Shown here: positions 23,191 to 30,753 of the stretch, one piece after another | Position numbering within the stretch: position 1 is the stretch's first letter | Layout of the letters: each line of letters starts with the position of its first letter | NCBI RefSeq assembly: GCF_009733535.1 | Contig: NZ_SMMI01000005.1 | Location: 218,121 to 282,120, forward strand | Direction: 5' to 3' | Source of the DNA: Sphingobacterium endophyticum | Lineage (GTDB): Bacteria; Bacteroidota; Bacteroidia; Sphingobacteriales; Sphingobacteriaceae | DNA length: 64,000 bases | The notes under the pieces: model-generated | The model's input: only the letters and a program-made list of their open reading frames with translations | Told to the model about the DNA's origin: nothing | Database searches by the model: none | Program-made: the position numbers and the translations under genes

Positions 23191-24684
23191 TTAATTAATA
23201 TTCTTTTTTTTCGGCATTGGGGCTTGATTTCTCTCTAAGATAGATTTCAGTTCCAACTTCAATTCTTCTGCCTTTGAAGGCATGCCCGGATTTTGAATGA
23301 TATTATCTTGTTCGCCCAAATCATTTTGAAGGTCATATAATTCAAAGGAGTCATTTCTTAAGGACCATATTAATTTATACTGTCCTTTTCGTATTGCTGA
23401 TCTATAATTATATCCATCACCATCCGTTGCTGTCCACTTATTTGGTATATGAAAAACCAATGCACGATCTTTTGTTACTGTCTTCCAATTCTTTAGTCCC
23501 TTCAGCATACTTATCCCATCAATGGTTTGAACGGTTTTGGGAATTTTTATACCCGCTATTTCAAGAATAGTAGGAAACATATCTTCAATGATCACAGGAT
23601 TAGAGTTTCGAACATTTTTTCCATCCTTATTATTTCCTTTAATAATTAAGGGTACTCGAATACCACCTTCATAAATAGATCCTTTACCAGACCTTAGGGG
23701 TTTATTATGAGTATATGGTTTTCCATCTCTTGAGGGTACATTGCTAAGCCCGCCATTATCACTGATAAATACTAAATAAGTTTCATCTTCAATCTTATTT
23801 TTTTCTAAAAAATCCAACACATCACCTAAACTCTTATCCATTCCTACAATCATAGAAGCATATTTTGCTTCGTTGGAGGACATTCCTTTGTCGATATATT
23901 TTTGAATAAAGCGATGATCTTCCATTAAGGGATCATGAAGGGCATAGTGACAGAAATTCAAGAAAAAAGGGATATGGTTTTTGACAGGAAATTCTAAGGT
24001 CTTCAGGGCTTCTCTCGTTAATGCTTCTGTAAGGTTAATATTCTGACCAAAATACTCTTGTAGGTTTTCAACAGCATGGTAATCACTTCCAGTTCTACCG
24101 AAATTATCTTCTCCCCAATAACTTGCAGGGCGTCCTGTTGAGGTTCCGGCGATATTCACCGTAAAACCTAAAGAATAAGGGTTTGATCCCGGAGTACCTG
24201 CAGATGCCCAGTGCGCCTTGCCTGCATGAATTGTAAAATATCCATGGTCTTTTAAAATCTGCGGTAATGCTGTTGCATATATTGTGTGAGGAATATTAGG
24301 TTCAGGGCTCATTCCGTTATGGTTCCATACAGGTTCCTGCATTTGATTATCCTGGTTGCCAGTAGGCTTATCTTTCATTGGGGCCGTCCAATTTGTAACA
24401 TGATGTTTGCTAGCATTCATCCCAGTAATTAAACTGACACGTGTAGGTGTACATACAGGGGTACTATATGCATCAGTAAAAGCTACCCCAATTTTTGCCA
24501 ATCGCTCCATATTTGGGGTATGATAAAGCTTATTGAAATCACTTTTCTCATTAGCAAATGGATAAGAAGTGTCCTGCCAACCCATATCATCAATCATAAA
24601 AATAATAATGTTGGGTTTTTTTTGACCAAATAGCTGAAAAGAAAATAGACAAAGAAATAAAAAAGACAAAAGGTATTTAGGCAT
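23191..24684 (-). CDS. Secreted arylsulfatase (S1 family)
   Basis: About 497 aa from ATG 24684, with a signal peptide ending near LFGQ (residue 21). Alkaline-phosphatase fold: the metal-binding N-terminal PNIIIFMIDDMGWQ holds the Asp pair D32-D33. The formylglycine signature is C78-T-P-T-R in PVCTPTRVSLITG, followed by K/H residues (SKHHVTNW). FISDNGG and the later YKLIW and LYDLQNDLGEQDN segments are typical of S1 sulfatases acting on sulfated polysaccharides. The Cys-type motif needs a formylglycine-generating enzyme; none is encoded here. The frame extends to 24765, but that start would bury the signal peptide. It has no PUL partner immediately adjacent. Confidence 0.9.
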   Translation of the reverse strand: MPKYLLSFLFLCLFSFQLFGQKKPNIIIFMIDDMGWQDTSYPFANEKSDFNKLYHTPNMERLAKIGVAFTDAYSTPVCTPTRVSLITGMNASKHHVTNWTAPMKDKPTGNQDNQMQEPVWNHNGMSPEPNIPHTIYATALPQILKDHGYFTIHAGKAHWASAGTPGSNPYSLGFTVNIAGTSTGRPASYWGEDNFGRTGSDYHAVENLQEYFGQNINLTEALTREALKTLEFPVKNHIPFFLNFCHYALHDPLMEDHRFIQKYIDKGMSSNEAKYASMIVGMDKSLGDVLDFLEKNKIEDETYLVFISDNGGLSNVPSRDGKPYTHNKPLRSGKGSIYEGGIRVPLIIKGNNKDGKNVRNSNPVIIEDMFPTILEIAGIKIPKTVQTIDGISMLKGLKNWKTVTKDRALVFHIPNKWTATDGDGYNYRSAIRKGQYKLIWSLRNDSFELYDLQNDLGEQDNIIQNPGMPSKAEELKLELKSILERNQAPMPKKKNIN

Positions 24685-24772
24685 AGGATTAGATTGAAAT
24701 GGGAAGATAAGAAATTTTAAAATAATGAGAAATTCTTTATGCAAATGAGGGAAGATTTGAATCAATATTTAT

Positions 24773-25693
24773 ATGAGAACCATTATTGTTATTTTATTTT
24801 GTTTTATCATTTTCAAAGGTTTTGGACAAACAGATCCTAAGATTAAGTTTCTTCAGAAGGAATTTGAAAGATATTTTGATGGAAAATTAAAATTGGGAGA
24901 AAAAATAACGATAGCTTTCATAATTGATTCCAATAATAATTTAATTGTTAAGGAGAATAATGAATTTCGAAAACTGATAGTTCAAAAGATTAAACCAAAT
25001 AAAAATATTTTCTTAAAAAATAATTATCATTCCTTTCACCTTTTAAATGACTCGATTAGAAATAGGATATATTCTACCTATTTTTATGAAGGAGTTGGAG
25101 ATTTTACTCAATATTATATGCAACTTTCATTTTCAGGAGGTTTTAATAGATTTAAGAAATTAATAAATCAGGATTTTAGAAAAAAAATTGATCTTAATAA
25201 AATTGATGAATATGATTGGAATAAGCCTTTAAAATTTATTGTTAATGCTGAAGGTAATGTGAAATTTATTGAAAAAAATAATATAGCCACATTAATTGAC
25301 AGTATGTATTTAAAGAAATGGCATCCTCAAATATATGATGGGTATCCAACATCGTCCTATGTAAAAACTTCAATTATAAAAAAAGTCGAATATATGGAGC
25401 ATGGTATGATCAATTTTGATATAGAAGAATCCAAGATTGTATTACCATCAATATTTCAAAATAAAATTGTTGCAATTCAGCCTAAAAGATTTGGTAAAAT
25501 TGATTCCGATGTTATTGTTTCATTTGTAATTACAAATAACTGTATATACTCCCCTCATATAGAACATGGAGATCATGAAATAGCTAAAAATTTAATAAAT
25601 TTTATTATTTCTGAAAAAAATAAATCGAATAAAATTTTCCAATTGAATTCATTTTATCCTGAAAGGTACTTTTTTTATATTTTGGATATTTGA
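24773..25693 (+). CDS. Hypothetical exported protein
   Basis: 306-aa protein with a short signal peptide (hydrophobic IIVILFCFIIFKGFG, cleavage near residue 18). I do not recognise a domain. The mature protein is rich in Lys, Asn and Ile, with two segments (IIDSNNNLIV and FIVNAEGNVKFIE) that look like related beta-hairpins, so an internal duplication is possible. The DNA is noticeably more AT-rich than the neighbours. Together with the following orphan gene it may be a recent acquisition. Divergent from the sulfatase, with only 88 bases between their starts. Confidence 0.6.
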   Translation: MRTIIVILFCFIIFKGFGQTDPKIKFLQKEFERYFDGKLKLGEKITIAFIIDSNNNLIVKENNEFRKLIVQKIKPNKNIFLKNNYHSFHLLNDSIRNRIYSTYFYEGVGDFTQYYMQLSFSGGFNRFKKLINQDFRKKIDLNKIDEYDWNKPLKFIVNAEGNVKFIEKNNIATLIDSMYLKKWHPQIYDGYPTSSYVKTSIIKKVEYMEHGMINFDIEESKIVLPSIFQNKIVAIQPKRFGKIDSDVIVSFVITNNCIYSPHIEHGDHEIAKNLINFIISEKNKSNKIFQLNSFYPERYFFYILDI

Positions 25694-25933
25694 CAAGATA
25701 GAAATTCCTTCTTATGTTTCTTTTTTGGATAAAATTTCTAGCTGATTAAAATAGATGAAATAGTAATTTCAGAACAAAATCATATTTATATAGATTATTA
25801 ATTTTATTAAAGTTCCTTTAATTAACCTAATAAGTTGAAAAGACACTTTTAAAGAAAAAGTGAAATAATAAAATTATTAGCAATATTTAAAAAATTACTA
25901 TTATATTTAGCATACACTAATTGTTTTAATTTT

Positions 25934-26251
25934 ATGAGAAGGCAAACTTTATTTATTGAAAATTTAGGTTCTATTTTATCTATTCTTATTTCAATTCAGG
26001 AATGGATAAATAAAAACTCAAATTTATCACCTAAAGAAGGAAATGATTTTCTATTTAGGATAATTACTTGGATAATAATGCTTGGAGCATTTGTTCCATC
26101 TATTGATATAGGAATAAAACTTGTTAATCTATTTAATCATTTAGAATTAAACCCAATTATTTCTTTTGTTTTTGGATTGAGTATACCAGTTGCAGTTTTT
26201 TATCCATTAATTTTAATGTATCGAGAAGATAAAGCAGTAAATTATGGTTGA
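25934..26251 (+). CDS. Hypothetical small membrane protein
   Basis: 105 aa with two probable TM helices (about 50-70 and 80-100) and a polar N-terminal helix. No family is recognised. It is very AT-rich, like the preceding orphan gene, from which it is separated by 240 bases of AT-rich DNA without another open frame. A TATATTTA sequence (25902-25909) is a possible -7 box. It ends at a strong bidirectional terminator. Confidence 0.5.
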   Translation: MRRQTLFIENLGSILSILISIQEWINKNSNLSPKEGNDFLFRIITWIIMLGAFVPSIDIGIKLVNLFNHLELNPIISFVFGLSIPVAVFYPLILMYREDKAVNYG

Positions 26252-26280
26252 TGGGGTAAATTCTGGTTTTTTCAATAAAT

Positions 26281-26322
26281 AATTAAAAAGAAGTTGAATA
26301 TTAGTTCAACTTCTTTTTAATT
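26281..26322. terminator. Bidirectional 18-bp terminator
   Basis: Perfect 18-bp arms 26281-26298 and 26305-26322 (centre AAGAAGTTGAA / TTCAACTTCTT) with a 6-base loop, between convergent genes. Confidence 0.8.
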
Positions 26323-26330
26323 ATTTTTAC

Positions 26331-28325
26331 TTATCTAAAAAAATCTTCTACCCTATTAGGCGAAAGCATTTGCCAGAGGGATGCGACGGTCCATCCGGGA
26401 GCGAATATATCGTTATAAAAACCTTTACCATTCTTTCCATAATCCCAATTTGTATGTTGGACAACCTCTGGGTAATACCCAACTTTTGCAATATTGAACA
26501 TATGATCTGGTCTAGGCATTAATTGTAGCATTGAAGATTTAATAACCTTTGAAAAATCAGAAAATCTACTTTCCTTTCTCTCCTTCGCTAACCATTCCAA
26601 TACGGCAGCAAATTCAAAAATAAAAACATCAATATGGTTATTTTCCACTGACACATTCCCCCATCCTCTTGATTGAAATCCAACATCCCCTAGCATTTGT
26701 CCCTGAGCGAAAGGAACATCCCAGGTATAATACCAAGTAAGGCAAAAATATGCCGCTTTCATGCTTTGGTCAATATAATGTTGTTTTTCATTTCCTTTTG
26801 TTACCATTGCAAGGTAATGCATTGCTGTAGAAGCATATAAAGAAGCCTCTTTATCTTCACAATTGGCATCAAGGGTAGATGAAAAGTAATCTGATTTATT
26901 AATGATTTCGTTTTCTAGATAGTTTCCTGATTTCTTTGCGTGAATTAGATAATCTTTATTCTTAAAATATTTATACGCCATGGCTAATGGAAGCGTAGCT
27001 GAAGGAGTACTTCCTCCACTTTCATCTTTAACTACAAAATTATCATCAAATTTCCTCGGAAAGCTACCATCTGATTTCTGAAGCTTAGCAAAATTCTCCA
27101 GAATAGTTTGTATTCTTTTCTCCCATTGAATATGTTTTCTACCTTTTGTCTTTTCATAATGTAAATAATTCAAAATGGCAAATACTCCCTCAGACTGTCT
27201 TCGAATACTTAAATTGGTTTCTTCCTGATTTTTTGTAAAATCAACATATTCTCTGAAAAAACCATTATTTGTAAAACCATGTTTCAGATAACTATCAAAG
27301 ATCGAATTAGCCTGGTCAATTAATTTTTGATCTCCGTTTTGTTCCGCATATTCCAAGGAATTATAAGCATTCAAGAGTACACGTCCGATAAAACCGACTT
27401 CGGTTGCGCCAGTACTCGTACAATCATCAGTCCGCATATGAACTCCTGAATAATACTTCAGGTCAAATTTGCTCATGTAGCTTTCTCGAAAGAAGTTCGA
27501 CAGAAATTTTTTGGCTTCATCGGTACTTAATTTAGGTGCCAATGGCATTGGTTTTTGGATATCATAGGAATAAGTCCATGTTTTTGACACAAAATCACTG
27601 TAATCATGAGCTACACCCTTTGATATCTCCCAGGTCAATCTGCGTGTTTCACCCTTTTCCAATTTTTCAAAGGCTATGATTTCAGGAATTAAAGTTAATT
27701 TACGGATATATGATTTCGGGGCTTCATGATAAGGAAAACCAAATACTAAAGCCGAGGATCCGGATTCATTCTTGAAGCCAGTATATCCTAAATCAGTTTT
27801 TGAACTTAGTATGACTTCCCCTGATTGATGTTGTGCAATAGCATCTTGGTTTAATTCATCTAACCGAATTACTGAATAATAAGAACCATTCTGCGAACTA
27901 AAAATACCAGTCAATGGTGTACTTAACCTATCTTCCCGCACCTGCCAACTATCACTTGTTGCAAATGATGGAGCTTCCTTGGGAGATCTCAGGTTCTTAT
28001 GATACCAAAACCCAGGCATTAAAAACTCACTTTCTGAGTGTTTATAATCAAGGATTTTATAGCTGTTCTCAAAATTATAATATACTTTCTCCTTGGCTGT
28101 AATTATCACTTCAAATCGTGTCTTATTGGTACTTTCAACCATATTCTGTTTAATATCAACAGGCATATTTTGTTGAGCAATAAGGGAGGTTCCATTTGAT
28201 TGGAGTTCGATTTTTCTTGAAGGATTTCCAGGAGATTTAAAAGTAATAGATTGTTTCATTTCCTGGGAATGTGCTGAATAGCAAAAAGCTAGGGCAAATA
28301 AGGCTAGTTTGAGGTTAATATTCAT
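26331..28325 (-). CDS. Secreted putative glycosidase, (alpha/alpha) barrel, family not recognised
   Basis: 664 aa with a signal peptide (cleavage near SAHSQ, residue 21). Residues about 25-245 look like a beta-sandwich domain. From about 260 to the C-terminus there are repeated helical pairs with aromatic/Gly motifs (YLHYEKTKG, SGGSTPSATLPLAMAYKYF, TWYYTWDVPFAQGQ, FAPGWTVASLWQ) as in (alpha/alpha)6 or 7 toroid glycosidases. I cannot place it in a numbered GH family. It lies 30 bases downstream of the GH43 gene on the same strand, so they are probably co-transcribed and act on the same glycan in the periplasm. Confidence 0.65.
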   Translation of the reverse strand: MNINLKLALFALAFCYSAHSQEMKQSITFKSPGNPSRKIELQSNGTSLIAQQNMPVDIKQNMVESTNKTRFEVIITAKEKVYYNFENSYKILDYKHSESEFLMPGFWYHKNLRSPKEAPSFATSDSWQVREDRLSTPLTGIFSSQNGSYYSVIRLDELNQDAIAQHQSGEVILSSKTDLGYTGFKNESGSSALVFGFPYHEAPKSYIRKLTLIPEIIAFEKLEKGETRRLTWEISKGVAHDYSDFVSKTWTYSYDIQKPMPLAPKLSTDEAKKFLSNFFRESYMSKFDLKYYSGVHMRTDDCTSTGATEVGFIGRVLLNAYNSLEYAEQNGDQKLIDQANSIFDSYLKHGFTNNGFFREYVDFTKNQEETNLSIRRQSEGVFAILNYLHYEKTKGRKHIQWEKRIQTILENFAKLQKSDGSFPRKFDDNFVVKDESGGSTPSATLPLAMAYKYFKNKDYLIHAKKSGNYLENEIINKSDYFSSTLDANCEDKEASLYASTAMHYLAMVTKGNEKQHYIDQSMKAAYFCLTWYYTWDVPFAQGQMLGDVGFQSRGWGNVSVENNHIDVFIFEFAAVLEWLAKERKESRFSDFSKVIKSSMLQLMPRPDHMFNIAKVGYYPEVVQHTNWDYGKNGKGFYNDIFAPGWTVASLWQMLSPNRVEDFFR

Positions 28326-28355
28326 TTTATATAAATGTTATCAAGATTATATCGT

Positions 28356-29297
28356 TTATTTCAATATAGGGTGCATAATATCAGCAATTTTCATAATTGG
28401 TATTTTATCTTGTGAAAAACTTACTTCGGCAATATACATCGCCCTAGGGTGAATTTTATCTTTAGAATGATGGGCATGAAATACGATTTTTAATTTCCCA
28501 TCCTTATCCTTAAACATAGCACTATGTCCTACACCTACCAATCCATTTGGCATTTGAAGAATAGGGTTCTTATTGTATTTTCTCCAGGGTCCCATGATAG
28601 AATTTGAGGTAGCAAAGCCAATTCCATAATACTGACTTTCATAACTGTTTGCAGAATAAGTCATGTAATAAATCCCTTGATGCTTTATTACAAATGACCC
28701 CTCATTAACCCTTGGCCAAACAGTTTCCCAATCTTGAGAAACATGTATACTAGGCTTCATTGAATTCGTATCGATAGTTATCAAATCTTTTTGAAGCTTT
28801 GCTACCCAGATATTAAGCCCATCGTTAAATCGGTCAAAAAACAAGTAAGGTTTTCCATCAGAATCAATGAACAAAGAATTGTCTATTGCTTTTTCGTGAG
28901 GTAACATTGGAACTTTTTTTTGTTGAACAAATGGTCCCAATGGAGAATTTGAAGTACCAACGCAAATATGTTCATTTGCAGAATAATACATAAAGAACTT
29001 TTTCTTTTCTTTAATATAATATACTTCAGGAGCCCAAAACCATTTTCCACCCCAAGAGTCCTCAGAAGAAAGTGCCAATTTTGATTCCTTTTTCCATTCT
29101 TTAAGATTGTCTGAAGTATAAACTTCAATTCCTTGTGATGAATTTGTGCCATATGCATAATATTTTTCTTTATATAACATTATAAAGGGGTCGCCAAGAG
29201 GAACCAGATTATCCTGTTCAAATTCAGTTGAAAAAACTGAATTAGTGAGCAATATGGATGAAATTACCAAACTTAAATAAAGGTATATTCTTTTCAT
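28356..29297 (-). CDS. GH43-family glycoside hydrolase
   Basis: About 313 aa from ATG 29297 with a signal peptide (residues 1-23). Five-bladed beta-propeller features: LGDPFIM (the catalytic-base Asp, D37), KWFWAPEVYY, AIDNSLFIDSDGKPYLFF (the pKa-modulating Asp), and WPRVNEGSFV with the general-acid Glu near residue 200. GH43 enzymes are inverting alpha-L-arabinofuranosidases, arabinanases, beta-xylosidases or galactan exo-hydrolases; sequence by eye does not resolve the subfamily. It is the first gene of a two-gene unit with the 664-aa secreted protein and has a good promoter upstream (29330-29356). Confidence 0.85.
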   Translation of the reverse strand: MKRIYLYLSLVISSILLTNSVFSTEFEQDNLVPLGDPFIMLYKEKYYAYGTNSSQGIEVYTSDNLKEWKKESKLALSSEDSWGGKWFWAPEVYYIKEKKKFFMYYSANEHICVGTSNSPLGPFVQQKKVPMLPHEKAIDNSLFIDSDGKPYLFFDRFNDGLNIWVAKLQKDLITIDTNSMKPSIHVSQDWETVWPRVNEGSFVIKHQGIYYMTYSANSYESQYYGIGFATSNSIMGPWRKYNKNPILQMPNGLVGVGHSAMFKDKDGKLKIVFHAHHSKDKIHPRAMYIAEVSFSQDKIPIMKIADIMHPILK

Positions 29298-29622
29298 GTA
29301 TTTAAAATTCAATATTGGTATAGGTGTATCAAATGTAATTTGAATTAAGTTACAAATTATTTAATAATTGTCTATTTCCCAATACAATAAAACCGTAGAA
29401 AACAGATTAATAAATTGATGGAAATTATAGGAATTTGAAGAGAATAAACTGCTTCACTTTTTAAATCATCGATAGATGTTTAAACATGTTACCGATTATC
29501 AATAACAAAATGAAAAACAGGTATTTATATTCGGTAATTATTGTAACATACATATGGATATATGGGAAACCGTAATGTATTTCTTGTTAAAATATCTACA
29601 TTAGTTTCATCACACTAACACA
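29298..29622. other. Divergent intergenic region
   Basis: 325 bases without a gene. Contents: the GH43 promoter (29330-29356), a perfect 12-base palindrome ATGTTTAAACAT (29476-29487), and AT-rich DNA up to the start of the 96-aa gene. No obvious RNA gene. Confidence 0.5.
29330..29356 (-). promoter_or_regulatory. Promoter of GH43 operon
   Basis: On the minus strand: TTTG (29356-29353) and an exact -7 box TACATTTG (29337-29330), spacing 15. About 33 bases upstream of the ATG at 29297. Confidence 0.5.
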
Positions 29623-29913
29623 ATGGAGACTACAGATTTTAACGTTTGGCTAAACCAAAATGTTAAGCTTTCTAACATTAATCAAGTATGGACATTGTAC
29701 CATGCTGTTCGTACCGAAAGCAATGAATTTTTTTCATTCTCGATTATGAGAGATGAGGACCGATTATTAATAAAATGTGCTAAATCCGAAAATATTCTGA
29801 TCATTGAAAATCATGAATTAAAAAATCGCTTTCTGCATACTTTAGAATATCCATTTCTTTATCAAGGTGGTATAGATACCGCAAAAGAATTGAGTAAGGA
29901 TTGGGTATCCTAA
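29623..29913 (+). CDS. Hypothetical protein, 96 aa
   Basis: Small soluble protein, unrecognised. Predicted to be beta-rich in the centre (QVWTLYHAVRTES, FFSFSIMRDEDRLLIKC), resembling a compact single-domain fold, with a helical C-terminus. It is alone on its strand between the GH43 unit and the GH116 unit. Codon use looks ordinary for the window, and the ATG is preceded by an AT-rich leader, so I believe it is a real gene. Confidence 0.6.
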   Translation: METTDFNVWLNQNVKLSNINQVWTLYHAVRTESNEFFSFSIMRDEDRLLIKCAKSENILIIENHELKNRFLHTLEYPFLYQGGIDTAKELSKDWVS

Positions 29914-30110
29914 TAATCATTAATTTCAAAAATAAAATAAATTAGGCATTGCTTACTTGTCAATCTATTGCCTTAAAATTTTGTTTTTAACCTCTAATTG
30001 AATCGAAAATAAAAAATATGGAAATGGACATTTTGTCGTTTCTTAGAGTCTTTTTTGATTCTTTTTTCACTAGTTTATTAATTAAAGATTTTTTCTTCAG
30101 TTAAAGAAGG

Positions 30111-30141
30111 AAAAAGCGATCGAAGAAAATTCTTTGATCGC
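30111..30141 (-). terminator. Terminator after RbsD-like lipoprotein gene
   Basis: GCGATCGAAGAA (30116-30127) and TTCTTTGATCGC (30130-30141) form a 12-bp stem including one G-U pair. On the minus strand it is followed by five T. Confidence 0.65.
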
Positions 30142-30183
30142 AAAAATACCTAATAAATAAAAGCCTTAATCTTTAGAAGAAGA

Positions 30184-30753
30184 TTATTTCTTGGAAATCA
30201 TCATTTCTCTCAATTGATTTTCTGAAGTTTCATTCCAATATTTACATTCCAGTTCCATAAATATGGAACTATAAGGAATGGTAGTTTCTGATTTCAAAAC
30301 AAGAATCTTAAATAAATTTGAAGCTGAATCCATTTTTGAAAATACGTCTTGATGCAAAATAGAGGAATATGCGTTATTTGGATAAATGGTATACAATTCT
30401 TCTTTAAATTTATTAGAACCAGGTGATAATTCGTCATTAAGCACATCTAACTCGAGATCTTTATACAAAATCGGTTTTACATGGCTTTGCGAATCTAATT
30501 GTGCCTTAACTTCATTTAATACAGATAACAGGGGTTCATTTGTTTCAATTATTTGAATGTTTTCACTGGCAAGTTCAGGAAAAGCCTTATCCACAATAAG
30601 CACCCAATTTCGGTGTCCAAGTTTGGGTAATTCTGTTGCTAATTCCACCTTCCAATTTTGTTTATCCTTATTTGCTTTTGGTTCCTTCGTATGTTGCTTA
30701 CAGGAACCAAGCAAAATAACAACGTAAAATAAATATTGAATTAATCCTTTCAT
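30184..30753 (-). CDS. Lipoprotein with RbsD/FucU-like fold
   Basis: 189 aa. The lipoprotein signal ends at Cys18 (ILLGSC). The mature part carries RbsD/FucU family landmarks: LGHRNWVLIVDKAFPEL (the conserved His and Asp of the LGHGD...DA.FP motif) and a C-terminal ELECKYWNE that resembles the family's E.xYxN segment. RbsD and FucU are cytoplasmic pyranase/mutarotase enzymes; a lipid-anchored form would act at the periplasmic face. Its ATG overlaps the GH116 stop by 4 bases (30750-30753), so it is translationally coupled to that enzyme and may interconvert anomers of the released sugar. The enzymatic role is inference. Confidence 0.65.
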   Translation of the reverse strand: MKGLIQYLFYVVILLGSCKQHTKEPKANKDKQNWKVELATELPKLGHRNWVLIVDKAFPELASENIQIIETNEPLLSVLNEVKAQLDSQSHVKPILYKDLELDVLNDELSPGSNKFKEELYTIYPNNAYSSILHQDVFSKMDSASNLFKILVLKSETTIPYSSIFMELECKYWNETSENQLREMMISKK

